A DNA stretch of 64,000 nt. Source: Paulownia fortunei (taxonomy: Eukaryota > Streptophyta > Magnoliopsida > Lamiales > Paulowniaceae). Position numbers and translations under genes: made by a program. Below, in pieces: positions 1 through 12,300 of this stretch. Under the pieces are notes generated by a model. That model was not told the origin of the DNA. It worked only from the letters and a program-made list of their open reading frames with translations, and searched no databases. Position 1 is the stretch's first letter, and each line of letters opens with the position of its first letter. The stretch covers positions 21,545,993-21,609,992 of the forward strand of contig CM033109.1 in the NCBI GenBank assembly GCA_019321725.1, written 5' to 3'.

Positions 1-420
1 CTGAGACCCTGCCCTAACCACCCAGTTCTTCATGCGGAGATGAGAATATGCTTTAAATAGAAATGGGAAACCAACTCTATTGGATGCCATATAATGCCAC
101 AACTCTTCATCATTTTTTACGCACTTATTTTCACCTACTACCTTGATGCATTTCATCACAGAGCATAAGTAAAGAGCTTCCTCAAGACTTAATTGAAACC
201 ACTGCTTATCCTTCTCTGTGGTAATAATGGGACGACCAAAACATGCATGGCTAAAGAGTTCAGTTTGGTCTGGATGTGCTGCGAGAAGAATGCTACAACC
301 TGAAAGCAGTCCTTGAGAATTAGATTCAATCAAAGAGGATTGAAGCCGGGAAACTATTGCGGACATGGGTTCTGCAAGGGCTTTTGCTTCAGCTGCTTTT
401 CCTTTCCATCTTGGTGCCAT
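1..420 (-). CDS. SEN2: tRNA-splicing endonuclease subunit Sen2, N-terminal part (runs off left edge)
   Basis: The minus strand from 420 down to 1 is open for 140 codons, beginning MAPRWKGKAAEAKALAEPMS and passing through GRPIITTEKDKQWFQLSLEE and KNWVVRAGSQ. This matches my knowledge of plant Sen2-type subunits of the tRNA intron endonuclease, which cleaves introns out of pre-tRNAs. What is visible is the EndA-type N-terminal domain. The catalytic C-terminal half, normally following directly after WVVRAGSQ with the Tyr/His/Lys triad, lies beyond the left edge, so activity cannot be judged. Plant Sen2 proteins are roughly 240 aa, so a little over half is present. The start is the first in-frame ATG and lies four bases behind a good acceptor (ttctgttaagcag then att ATG), so the 5' leader is spliced. 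No frameshift or internal stop is seen. Confidence 0.9.
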   Translation of the reverse strand, partial: MAPRWKGKAAEAKALAEPMSAIVSRLQSSLIESNSQGLLSGCSILLAAHPDQTELFSHACFGRPIITTEKDKQWFQLSLEEALYLCSVMKCIKVVGENKCVKNDEELWHYMASNRVGFPFLFKAYSHLRMKNWVVRAGSQ

Positions 421-424
421 AATC

Positions 425-3087
425 TGCTTAACAGAAAATAATAAGACCCCTTTATGCTTCATTGAAAATGTCAACAAGGAGAAAAGTAGGCAAAACACAT
501 TAAGAGAACATTACTTTTGCTCGTCCACCATGAATATAATGCTTTGACACAATCATGATTGATATAATTATCATTCCAAAATATTTATGTCCCACTGGAA
601 CACAGATAAACATGTAAAATAGTAAACATTATAATAAACTGCCTCCTTCTATAATAAGTTTTTAAACTCAATAAAGTGTAAGAAGATTCATATGATAAAC
701 GCATAACATAAAGAATTTCCGTATAAGCCACGAATTTTGGTCTTTTCAACATTGAGGCATTTCATCGAACAACTTTTCACATAGTATATAACTAGAATAT
801 ATTTTAAAAAAGATTGCTCAACCATTTCAACATTTATTGTTCAAAAGAATAGAAACATCAAAATTTAAGTAAAAAACAAAAAACAACATTACTAGTTAGT
901 GGTGCCTCATAATTGCATCATAGGCATTTGAGACCATTTTGACTTTTCTCTGTCCCTATCAACCTGACCATGCGGATGATGTGGAGGTATAGATGTGTGG
1001 CGATGCATCTTTGGATGACCTAGGTATGTATAGTGTAATGAGCCTAGGATGAAAAAAGACGTGTGAATAGAATAAATTTTGAGAAATGAAGACATAAGTG
1101 CATGCAAAACAATGAATCTGTGCTTACCTAATGAAAAGAAATTGGTTCTACTTGTCCGAAAACATTTTTTTTTTCTCATCTTACTCTTTCTTAATCAAAA
1201 TGCCCAACCAAAATGTCATGCATCTAACTGAAAAAACCAAAACTGACTTCTGGTGACTTATTATAGCTAAGGGTAGGACCGACAAGGGTAGGCAGGGGCA
1301 GTCAACCCCCAACCAATTGAAAATAAGTGTTAATAGCACGTGTAATTTCTTTCAACATGTGAGTCTACCTCCCCCCCACCCCACCTATTGTTTTACTATG
1401 CCCCTTCAAAACTTAAATTCCTTAACCCCCATTGAGGATATTTGTAAATTCAAATAAAATTCCATCCTAAAAAATTCAGTCTTCAAAGAGGTTTACCATT
1501 TGAAGTATCAGTTTTAGAACTTTGAAATTGATTTCCAAAATTTTTCAACTCTTACATTGTCATCATTTTGTTAACAAATTGATTGTTCTCGTCTTATCTC
1601 TTCCAATTTTCACTCTGACAAATAGAGCGCATTTTCAGCTCTGAGAGTAGTTGGATGATGTCCCAGAACAAATGAGAATGACTTTGTCTGTAGTTGTTTG
1701 AGATTGAAAACAAATTTCAAAGGGTTTTAACATTTGATTCAAAGAAAAAGTGTTGAACAAAATGAATACCGAGTAAAGATGCATACAAATTGATGTATTT
1801 AATCATGTGTTGAATGCAAAACTTCTGGTGACCAACATTTTGGGAAAAAATTGTCTACTGTATCAAAATTTTGTTATGTGCACCAGAACAACATTGCAGG
1901 AAAAAATAATAAGGAACATAATTTACCTGTTGAAGTTTGAGCCCTAAAATGATATTATGAAAAGAAAAGACAATGCAAAGAACATTATTTCTGAATAGGA
2001 ATCATCTAACCCAACCAATTTTCACGTGTAAATTTACACATATTTACCAACTCGTCCATACCAACTTCGGAACAATATGTATCAGCCGAAGAACAAAAGA
2101 AAGAAAAGAAACCAAGAAAAAATCAACAAACTAACAAAACTATTTTGGTGAAAAAAAATCGCATTTAATGTAAAGGATATGTGAAAATTTTGAGAAAAAA
2201 TCAGATTCCCTAGTAAAGTCACTAACTAAAACCCCAAAGAATAACAGATACAACAAAAATATCAGTGACCCCGTAAGCAACTTGATTGACCAATTAAGTC
2301 AAAAAATCAAATGCTGCTGTTCATAGGCAGAATAATTAACAGCTGAAATAATTCTGTATCCAGGTCCAAACAATGAAACAATACTTCCTGATAAATTTTG
2401 GGAAAGACATAATCATTAAAACAAGATATTATTAATAGAGAAATCCCACAATTTAAGAGCTGAAATGCTGAAAGTTAGGTGCGCAAAGATAGTCAGTCAG
2501 AGCATTTAGCAGCATAAAAAACACAAAGAATATAAATAAAATGCACAAGGAAAGAAAAAAAAAATTGGCTTCACAAATAGAAAAAGCATGGATATAAACG
2601 TTCTCAAATGGAATCAATTATAAAAGATAAGATGTTCAAACCCAAGAAAATAATGAAAACGAGGTGTTCGTATAAATGTACCTTAGAGATGATTGACCAG
2701 TTTTGAGCATAGTTTGCCGGAACGGCAGAATCAGTTCGCGAACGCGAACCTCCGTCCCAACATGCCAATCTGTAACGCTGTTCAGTGCGAATAGGCACAA
2801 GAACGGCAGATCACCACAAATTTATATAAGCATTATTTATGCGCTTACATGAATAGTCTAATTGATATTAATTTTGCCAACTAAAGAAATTGATAAAATT
2901 TGTAGTAATCCATCCCTTATGCAGAAGATTCTAAAACTTACTGGACAGGGTAATTGAAATTGAAATTTATCATTATTCACTATTTGGCATGGAAAATGGA
3001 TCAGGCCTAGGATGCCTGATAAGCCATTGTTGGTTTGATACCTCAAATGACCCAAATAACCTTATAGATTCAATTTGTTCCACATAC
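425..3087 (-). other. 5'-leader intron of the Sen2 gene (proposed)
   Basis: The acceptor CAG lies at 425-427 on the minus strand just before the Sen2 ATG. Upstream donors in the same orientation are seen at 3087-3086 (gag then gtatgt) and 2682-2681 (ctaag then gtacat). Either gives a leader intron of about 2.3-2.7 kb. The interval is AT-rich with no long reading frame; the small frames at 907-1179 and 2858-3055 look incidental. No transcript evidence is available. Confidence 0.5.
2683..2830 (-). promoter_or_regulatory. Candidate proximal promoter and alternative leader exon of Sen2
   Basis: This GC-rich island in AT-rich sequence carries, on the minus strand, a TATATAAAT box at about 2820-2830 followed by roughly 130 bases ending in a plausible donor at 2682. 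It contains two short inverted repeats: TTCGCG-NN-CGCGAA (2735-2748) and TGCCG-NNN-CGGCA (2715-2727). Spliced to the acceptor at 425 it would form a leader exon, but it carries ATGs, one of which would read into exon 1 out of frame with Sen2. It may therefore be a repressive alternative leader or not an exon at all. Confidence 0.3.
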
Positions 3088-3410
3088 CTCGCAACAAAGC
3101 TAAATCCCAGAAAGCACGACAGAGGCGGAGGAAGTAGAAGCCGGCGCCGGCGGCGTCGTTGTCATCGAAGAAGTACAAGGAAGTAGGGAGAAGAAAGAAG
3201 AGAAGAAGGAAGAAGAAGGGGATGGGGTGGCGGCGGATCGAGGTAGCAGAGTGTGGGGATTCGGATGTTAAGAAGGAGGAGGAGGATGGGAAGAAGAAAA
3301 GAATGGGGTAGGGCGGTAGTGGCGGCGGCGGTGACGGTGACGGTGACGGTAACGGTAGTGGATACGACCGGTGAGAAAGAAGAAGGAAAATAAGGGGAAA
3401 AAAAGTAAAA
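3088..3410 (-). promoter_or_regulatory. Candidate distal 5' leader and promoter-proximal region of Sen2
   Basis: On the minus strand this block is strongly pyrimidine-rich (many CTTCTT and CCTCCTCC runs), as is typical of plant leaders, and it ends at a strong donor (gag, then gtatgt at 3087). It contains about four copies of a CCGTCA-type hexamer at 3326-3357. A 22-codon upstream ORF (3165-3100) lies near its 3' end. The long minus-strand reading frame across it (3062-3475) is low complexity (Phe/Leu/Pro/Ser) and is probably not coding. Confidence 0.4.
3100..3165 (-). other. Upstream ORF (21 aa) in the proposed Sen2 leader
   Basis: ATG at 3165 opens a frame beginning MTTTPPAPASTSS and ending at a TAG at 3102-3100, twelve bases before the proposed leader donor. 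If the distal leader is used, this complete uORF would precede the Sen2 ATG and could lower translation. The peptide is Pro/Ala/Ser/Thr-rich and I do not recognise it as conserved. Confidence 0.3.
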
Positions 3411-3699
3411 AAAAAAAAAAGCAAAAAAGAAAATAATAAATCGAGATTTATAAGGGTGTAATTGTAAACTTCCAAAATATGCTTTAATTAATTTATCAAC
3501 AACTAATTTTATCTATTAAAAACAAAATTAAATTGTCTAATCCTAATACAAAATTTAGTAGCTGTGGATTTTGTCATCTATCAAAATCAATCTTATATAT
3601 CGAAGCAAACGAGTCCACAATATACTTTTATTTGTATATAAATTTTTATTCAGTTATCTTAATATTATTTTTATTAATTTTAAGGGCCAAATACGCTTT

Positions 3700-4140
3700 G
3701 CAACCATAGAAACAAATATGTGATTAAAGAATTATTTGTTAATTTTTAAAATTCATAGTTTAGGTATTGTTTGAAATCATTTGAAAAAAAAAGGATAAAT
3801 TCTTATTTATATAACAAAATTTGTTATTAAATTCACAATTAATTTAAAAATATATCAATATAAAATTTTAATTATTTTAAAAAGATAATGCAAATTAAAT
3901 TACCTAGCAAACTTGTATATATGATGCGGAAGGATCTATCCCCTGTTTTGCATGGGGAGTTTGCTTGGATCTATATGTATTGAAAATATAATAAAAACAA
4001 CTTACTAAGTAATGTAGTTTTATTAAATTAAAAATAAAATTTGAAAATAAATTATTATATTAAAAAAATTAATAAATTTTATTATATTTCTATTTCTAAA
4101 AGATATATAAATGATTCCAACTTTTATGAGAATATCATAT
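3700..4140. repeat. Dispersed AT-rich repeat, copy 1
   Basis: This stretch aligns by eye, with many mismatches, to the two halves of a copy at 38625-38860 and 39337-39500. Shared landmarks are CCATAG followed by AATTATTTGTTA, then ataacaaaatt, atatatc.atataaa, aataatgca and finally tattgaaaa.ataa.aaaacaactta. Copy 2 is split by an inserted LTR. The class of element is not recognisable. Confidence 0.5.
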
Positions 4141-4408
4141 TTATTCAAATTATTATAAAATAATTGGATAATTTTATTACTATGTTTGCAAGTCCATGAC
4201 ATGTCACATTCACCCCTAAATAATCAATTGACACATTTAGGCCCCTAGCCTAATGAAAATACTCCTTGCCATCAATTTACTTGTCTGCCCTTTAAAGTTG
4301 TAAAAATTATTTATTATGGTATAGTGGTACTTGATTTTACATGTTATATACAATGTCAAGGGTTAAATCCATTATCTTCCTCATTCTCCCTTCCATTCGA
4401 TTTGAGCT

Positions 4409-4426
4409 CCCCCCCCCCCCCCCCCC
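4409..4426 (+). repeat. Poly(C) run, 18 bases
   Basis: An uninterrupted run of 18 C in intergenic DNA. It is one of four G/C homopolymers of 16-20 bases in this otherwise AT-rich window. Confidence 0.95.
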
Positions 4427-4429
4427 TTA

Positions 4430-7400
4430 AATTAAAAAAGAAAACAAAGGTTGTGAAATTATATTATCCATTTTACCCTTATAGGCTGCCTTTTATGTGG
4501 AATCTCCAAATAATAACCCCTTAATGAAAGAAAAAAATGGTTTATTCAAGTTAAAAACTTGTTAAGTTTTAAAATTTATAAAAGAAAAGTGATTTATGAA
4601 TTTAATAGTGATGGAAAAATCGATATTCTAAATTTCTTTGCCAAAGTTTTTCGTCAAAAATCAATTGAATGACCACAAAAAGAAAAGATTTATTTCTAAA
4701 GGTGGTGCGAACTAAAATTAGGATACGCTACGAATTTTCTCTATATCTATCAATCAGCTCCTGCAAAATAATTATTAATGATGTTGGGGTTGCTTAACGT
4801 GATCATTTCGATGCTTAAGTCAGTCAACAAGTCTCTTGCAAGATGATAAAAAAATATTTTGAATGAATGAGAATTTAAAAAATGATACCATACCTCAAAC
4901 TTTCAATTTATAACCATGACATGAGTAAAGATAAAGAGGTCAAATCCTCATTTTCAGGCATAATTGAATTAAGGATAAGTCCCCTTCATTTTATAAAATT
5001 TTTCTATATAATATTTTTTCTTATCAATGAATTAGTAACCAATTTATTACAAGATTTTTGAACAGAAGCTCAAACTCGCATTCTACGACACTCGAACTGC
5101 GTAGGACGAAACTGTCCGGAACAAGCCTTAACCAGGCCGACCTATACACACTTATTAGTAACCAATTTATTATAAGATTTCAACAGGAATTTGCATTTTA
5201 CGACGGTCGAGATAAGTAGGATGAAATTGTTCGGAGCGGATCTTAACCAACAAGACCTAAACACACCTTACCAATTTTCTCGCAAATTCAGGGATCAATT
5301 TGGGGTTCAAGGCTCTTGCCTCTCTCTACAGTGCGCGACCTGACCGAGCCCATATTTTATGCATCTTCAAAATATAAGACCAATTGAAAATGCTTTGAGT
5401 TAATTTTTTAAATATATTTAGATGTTAAAATATAAAAATAGACCGTCACATAATTTTGGATATTCTTATCCAATGAGCAACATACAAGTAGATAACAACC
5501 ACATAATTTATAAAGCACTTTAAATTCTGTGATGTGCTTTAGTAATTAATTATTTGTTAAATTATTTTATCTTATGCTTTATAGTTTAAAATTAAATATC
5601 AAAATAACTGATGATTCGTGCATTTCATATGATTTTATTATTTTTCAAATTTTCTACGCAAGTTGTATTTTGCTGATAAAAATAACTTATGACGAAAAAA
5701 TAAACTTTACATACCCAATAAGAAAGCAAGGATTCTTGTAAGGTTAAAGTTTATGGAGTAAAATAGAAGAGTTTAATGACTAAAATGTTGACACTTAAAA
5801 AAAATTGAGAATAAAAAATATCTTTTGCCCAAAAGTTTACTTAAATTTTACTTGAAGGTGGATGCTATGTATTGTATAGTTTCAAGTTTTCAACTTTCAA
5901 GTGTATATAAGAAGGAAGTAAATTCAGTATATTTTGAATTCGTACGAATATATTATAATTTTTTTATAAAAGTTATGATAAAAAATTGATAAAAAAATAG
6001 AAATATAATTAATATACGCATTCATAGACATATGGGTAACATACGAATGTAAAAAAATTGTTCGAAAGTAAAAATACAATTTATTTTGATATGATTATGT
6101 TTTTACTATTTTAAAATTATGCAAAAAATATTTTATAAGTGTTTTTATATTATTTAATTTATAATTATGACATAACTTAAAGATGCCTAATTAATAATAA
6201 TTATATATTCATAAATTTTTTAAATTTCTATTTTTATTTATATTATACATCATTAATACTAACAAAATATTTTTAAATATTTTTTAGATTATATTTAACT
6301 ATTATAAATATTTATTAAAATATAATATTATTCATCGAGTATTATATAAATAAATATAATACGTGTATTAAATGTTTCTTCTAAAAAATATGAAGTATTA
6401 CTAGACGATTCAAAATATATATAAAAAATAAAAATATATTTTAATTATTTATACATACATATACTATAGAAATATAATATAAATTTCAACTAATAGGCAA
6501 AACTACAATATCTTGTGGGGACGTAAATCGAACCCTCTAAATCTAAGGCGAACAACATACAATCTTTCTTATGCTAATTTAATGTTAATTACACATGAAA
6601 AACACGACTGTTGGGAATTGAAAGAGATACTTGACATTTAAAAAAACAAAAAATTGAAGAGAAAATTTCCTAAAAATACTTGACAAATTAACTTTTACTA
6701 TTTGAAATTAAAGTTGGGTACGGACAATTTTGTTCAAAAGCATTTCATATGAAAGCAAAGAGTTGTCATATTAGGAAACATACAAAATTAAATATATATG
6801 ATCCACGATTAAATATTTATTTAAAAAAATACTTAATTTTATTAATATTTATTTATAATATGAAATAGAAAATAAAATAAAAATCTAAACAATAACTATG
6901 TATATATTTTAACACAGACAAGCACACACATTGTGAGTAAATGGTTATTTAGAATTAATTGAAAATTGAATTTTTGTTATAAAGTGTTTATGTTGGGGGT
7001 GGCCCAACACATCAAAGTCGTTGGCGTTGTGCAGAGAAATATATTTTATATTTTAATATATTATAAAATACAAAATAAAATATTAAAATAAAATAAAAAT
7101 AGAGCAATTTAATAGTTTATATTTTATCTGAGATGTGATCGCGACAGTTTAGAATTATTGTTATCTTAAAGGACTTAATCATAAATAAAATCCACTTAGA
7201 CTAACATTCTACTGGTCAAGTCGAACCTAACTCAACTAGCCACCAAGACTTTTGGAGAGACTAAGACAAGACAGTTAACCATTGATTAAGATATCCTTTG
7301 ATGATTCAAACTAATTGACATTTGCTGTCTGTGAAAACTATTTAATTAAATACTTATCAAGTAATTCTTCCTACTTGATTAGTAGTAAATTGCACGATGA

Positions 7401-8700
7401 TTGATTGAGAAGAATTATCGATAAATATTCTGAACTTAACGAAAAATATTTAAATTTTTTGAGATAAAAAGTTTAATATATGTTTTTTAGGTATTTCGTA
7501 TTATACTTAATAAATAATATACCATCTTACTAAATATTTATTTAAAACCTAAAACTTATATCAAATATATCTTTAAGTACTAAAACATTTAAAAATTAAA
7601 AATCCTATTAATTTATAAAAATATTAGTTATTATTCAATATTTATCTTTAAGTTGTGTCATAATTATAAAATAAATTATATAATAACATATATTTGTTTA
7701 ACTTAAAATAAGTATAAACACAATAAATACCAAAAAAAAAATTAAATTAAGCCTTCCTTTTGCTCTCAACCATTTATTTACATTCATATTTTATCCATAT
7801 ATTTATAAATTCATATGTTTTTCATTTTAATATTTTTGGGCTGATTTTTTTCGCTGTAACTTTTAACAAGAATTTATAATATATTCATACATATTCAATA
7901 TTGAATATTTTCAGTCCGTATTCAACTAATTAGATATAGTACAGGGTTCAATGACTAAAATTAAATCAATTTTGATTCAATTCCAAATTTTTAGAATTTT
8001 GCACTTTTTAATATTGAAGTAAAATTCTCATTGGTTGATCAGAATTATGGTTAAATATCTCAATTATAATTCATTGATTCTAATTAATTAATTTGAATCA
8101 TGCCAAAAGGTTAGGTACGATAATTTGGGTAACCAATAATTATGCACATAATTAAGAATCTAGGTTAGTTTAACACCTTTTTAAGGTAGTTAAACTCCTT
8201 TCAAGTTAATATCATTGGTACATTAATGTATTTCTCGTTGATTATTTTGAATGATAGATAAATACCGATTTTATAAAAATAATTGAAATTTAAATATGTA
8301 AAGCGAACATAATTAGATATTCCTAAACACATGGTCAAATGCTTAAGGGACTTGGCTAGAATATCAAATGGCTTATGTTACAAATTCTAAAGAGATTCAA
8401 TTTTCCAATTATTACATAAACAAGAATTAATCTTAATCAAATGCTTAAAGAATACTTCAACACACAGAAAGTTTGAAAATTGTTTTGTGTAATGACGTAA
8501 AGCTTAAAAATGCAAAGAAATGAATCACAAATTACCCTATCATTTTGTTTAATTTAATTTATTCTTCTTCTCTTTAAACATTATAAATTAATCTACCTTT
8601 TCTATGTTTTGAAGTGCAGTTCAAATTCTTCATTGTAAGTTGGTAATTCATTTTCCATTTTACATCACAAATGTGATTTAAGTTAAACAATTATTGTTGG
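4430..8700. other. AT-rich intergenic region
   Basis: Apart from the small tandem duplication at 5031-5270 I see no coding potential, RNA gene or clear transposon. Base composition is strongly A/T with frequent stops in all frames. A fragment at 6515-6540 contains a B-box-like word on the minus strand (ggttcgatttacg), which may be an old SINE trace but has no convincing A box. Confidence 0.6.
5031..5270. repeat. Two-copy tandem duplication, period about 123 bp
   Basis: Both units start ATTAGTAACCAATTTATTA (5031 and 5154) and share ttctacgac/ttttacgac, gtaggacgaaactgt/gtaggatgaaattgt, cttaacca and cctatacacac/cctaaacacac. The copies have diverged noticeably, so the duplication is not recent. 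Confidence 0.75.
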
Positions 8701-8722
8701 ATTTTCCAATATTAAGTGTATA

Positions 8723-8748
8723 TACACACACACACACACACACACACA
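8723..8748 (+). repeat. (AC)n microsatellite
   Basis: About 13 AC dinucleotides following TATAT. Confidence 0.95.
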
Positions 8749-8749
8749 T

Positions 8750-8985
8750 TGATGTGGTCGGATCGAAATTACAAGTTTGCCCCTCTCTCCAGCGAAAATG
8801 ACCAAACACTCTTGAGGGTCAATATTTTTTTACATCAGGGCCCAACCCGAACCGATCGTGGGGTTGGGTTGACCCAAAGATCGCAACCATTGATTTGGGG
8901 AGCAATGTCATCCCAGAACAGCCAAGATGGTGATACACGGCTCCAATTATGCATGATCCATGTGATGCGTCCACTATAAATACTA
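8750..8985 (+). promoter_or_regulatory. Orphan promoter-like segment with TATA box
   Basis: A less AT-rich island of about 230 bp contains palindromic TGGGTTGACCC-type words and ends in CTATAAATA at 8974-8982. No gene follows within several kilobases. It may be a relic of a transposon promoter or a lost gene. The open frame across it (8716-8979) begins inside the microsatellite and shows no recognisable domain. Confidence 0.2.
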
Positions 8986-9227
8986 TATTAATTTATTATA
9001 ACGTAATTTTTGCTTGAAGCCCTATTATTTATTACGATCTCGACCTATTGATAGATACTTACTTTAATTTTAATGATTTTAACTGAATCTTCCCAACGAT
9101 CATAATCTATACTCGTAGTACAAGTTTTTTTCGAATCTCGATAACCCTCAAATTCAGTTCTTGTTTACATAATTTAAGAGTTCACTTATTTTGATACAGA
9201 ATCATAATATATATATATATATATATA

Positions 9228-9339
9228 TAATCAAAGGAGTATCTCCCCCCTCCCCCCAAATATACACTATATATATATATATAGTGTATATTATATATAG
9301 TGTATATTTGGGGGGAGGGGGGAGATACTCCTTTGATTA
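9228..9339. repeat. Perfect 112-bp inverted repeat (hairpin)
   Basis: The left arm 9228-9275 (TAATCAAAGGAGTATCTCCC and on) is the exact reverse complement of the right arm 9292-9339, which ends AGATACTCCTTTGATTA. The 16-base centre is itself AT-palindromic, so RNA from either strand would fold into a stem of 48 or more pairs. Each arm includes a C6-T-C6 or G6-A-G6 block. No target-site duplication is evident beyond the AT microsatellite on the left flank. It could be a fold-back element or a small-RNA precursor. Confidence 0.9.
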
Positions 9340-12300
9340 GCTCGCTACTTATTTTATAAGGTAGCTTTAGATTCTTTCTTTTTCTACTTTTTCTTTTTAT
9401 TATTTTTCTCATTATCTATGTTTCATTATATTGTTTTACATCTAATTTGACACAAATTCTCAAGAAGTTCGTTTTGCATCTTTTTTATTTCATAGTTGAA
9501 AATCATGTTATAGAGATATTGTGCTTACTTTAAGTCTTTAATTAACTTGTTTATGTATTTCCAAAAAGGTAGAATGATTGATGCTGAATTTTTTCTTGCA
9601 ATTTGCTAATGATCAAATATAAAATGTTACCATATTACATTGTAAAACTATAATAATATCCAATCTTTATCCACCTTAAATTTTCAAAACATAATTGTAG
9701 AGTTGGATTGATCATTAGTCAACAAATAAGTAAAGATGTTGTTTGGATCCAATCAAAATTTCAGTGTGCATTTTAGTCGAATTCAACATAGAGATAAGGA
9801 TAAATTACAAAAATTATTCCTAAATTTAGTCTAATTACGAAAAATAAATTGTTATCTTTTGAAATTATAAATATTCCATTGAGGCATTACAAATGCTCTC
9901 TTAAAATTTATCTTTGTTTTACGAATATCTCCCTAATCAGATATAATTTGTAAAATAAAAATATATATTAAGAAGGTATTTTTAAATTTATAAACTTAAA
10001 TGAATTATTATGAAATAAGTCCAAACTTTAAGAGTAATTTTTATAATTTACTCTAAATATAATTATATATATTTCTTTTTGTGATTGAAATATTTCCTCC
10101 TTTTTACAAATTTTCTTTATGTAAATTATGTTCCCATCAAAGGGTGCCATCCAATTTTAATATCTCTCTCTCTCTTTGTACTTTATTATTGTTCAATCCC
10201 CATCTTATTTTCCCTCATTAGTTTGGTATTTAGGAAAGGGCAACCTCAGAAACATGGGAATTCCCCATGGAAGTAGTCATCATTATTGCTTGTCCCTTAA
10301 TTTCTCGTCTAAAGTCTAAACCATACTGGTCAAATATAACATCATTTTAATTTTTCTCTTTTTTCCTCAAAGATATACTTTGTGAATCATACATGAGATC
10401 AGCCAGTCGTTGTGGTCCTTATCCATCTCTAGGTGTTTCACACTAACTATAAAAATTAGAATAATTTTTTTTTTTTAATTTACCCTAAAAATTATGCCAC
10501 ATCAGCTTAATGTATATTTTATTATTAACATGAGATCAGTATTATTATTTATTACAAAATATTTAATTTAAAATAAAATTTTGAGAGAGAGATGGGGGGG
10601 GGGGGGGGGGGGTGTATGTTGAGGTGGAGTTCTAGAAATCTTAATGGGAAACTGTAGTTCCAACAACATTTGATGTGTCTTCAGCTTCTTGCCGTGTGGG
10701 CCTGTTTATCGTAGGTCAAAATTCTTGCTCGCTCAAGGTGGACTAATATACAGCACATGCAATAGCTACGTTGCAATGAGAATGGAGCACAACCAAATTC
10801 TTACTTGGACACCAAAAGAGGGATAAGAGTGCGACATCATAATTCCATCAAGGATAAAAAGTTGTTTTTTTATTTATTTTTTATATATATACTTATTGAG
10901 GCCAGCATGGGCTCCAATTAATTTGAGCATATATAAATTTGGAAAGTTTAAGACGGCACATTGTTCGAGTTGTGTAAATATTACATTTGATATTGTGTAT
11001 CGAATATGTATATTCACATACACATGTAAAATATATGATAAGATATATATTCAATATAAATGACTTGATATAGCATTTCTTACACCGATTATTAGTAATT
11101 TCATTAAAAAATTAATGAATATTTTTTTTTTACTTGTGAAAAATAAATACATTATTACATTGATGATTATTAAGTACAACGATCAACTTAGCTCAGTCTA
11201 CCACTTGAGCGAAGCTAATTAGAATTTTATTTTATTTTTAATAATTTTATAGATCGTTTTATACTTAATTTTGATCTGTTCAGTGGAGTTGAATGATTTC
11301 ATAAACGTTCAAAATATTATAAAACTTATAATACTATGACTATACATATTTCAAGTTCTTCAAACTTGATATAATTTCATGTTATGCTATGTGCACTCAC
11401 TCGTGGAATTCATTTTCATTTTCAAGTATGGAGGCCATGGCCAAATTCTCTAGAAACTTGAAAATTACTCAATGTGTGACTCTAAGAAGCATGTTCTCGT
11501 TGTCTAAGAATGGCCAATCGGGTAGGCATCACTTAGGCTTTAATTAGTCACACACCTATATTATATATATATATATATATTTGAAATATCATTAATTAGG
11601 TTTACAACTTAGGTACAGTTCAATGACAATGATAACTAAGTAATGGTCAAGAATGTTTGGCCAAGCACTTTGTCGTACGTAATATATATTGTTTCTCAAT
11701 ATGCAATATTAATTCCAAACTATAAGCTTTATATGTATGTAAATACTTGCAATTTCAATCTTTTATTATAATTTTATAATGTATTTTTTGTATTTTATAT
11801 AATGCAGAAATTTAATTTAAAATTAATTATATATACATATTATGTATATATTATATAAAATATAAAATATAATACAAAATTAAAATAAATAATTTGAAGC
11901 GAAATATATATGTGTACTTTATTGAATTTGGCTGGCTGCACCTACTTTTTGTTTAGAGGCTGCAAAATAAATGCACAAGAAGTGAACATTATTGATATTG
12001 AGCCCATTTAATTAATTGATTGTGACCTTCCCTTGGATAATGCTTACCTTAAGTCAAATGTAGTCTTGTTCAAGTGATAAAAATATACGTGTTTGTGAGT
12101 ATAATATTTTGTGTAAGTGTGATTTCTTAGCTCTTCGAGTACATTTTTATAATTACTATATAAAGTGTAAACGAATCGAATCGAGTCGAATATGTATTTT
12201 TTAAATTTATTTACTTTTTTATTGAGTTTTAAAAAGTAAATTTAAATTTAATTTGTTTATTATTCAAATTGAATTTGAATAAATTTTAATTCAACAATAT

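Noticed and set aside
3062..3475. 137-codon minus-strand frame rich in Phe, Leu, Pro and Ser
   Set aside because: It is the translation of a pyrimidine-rich leader/promoter tract and poly(T); composition is low complexity and the frame runs through the likely splice donor at 3087.
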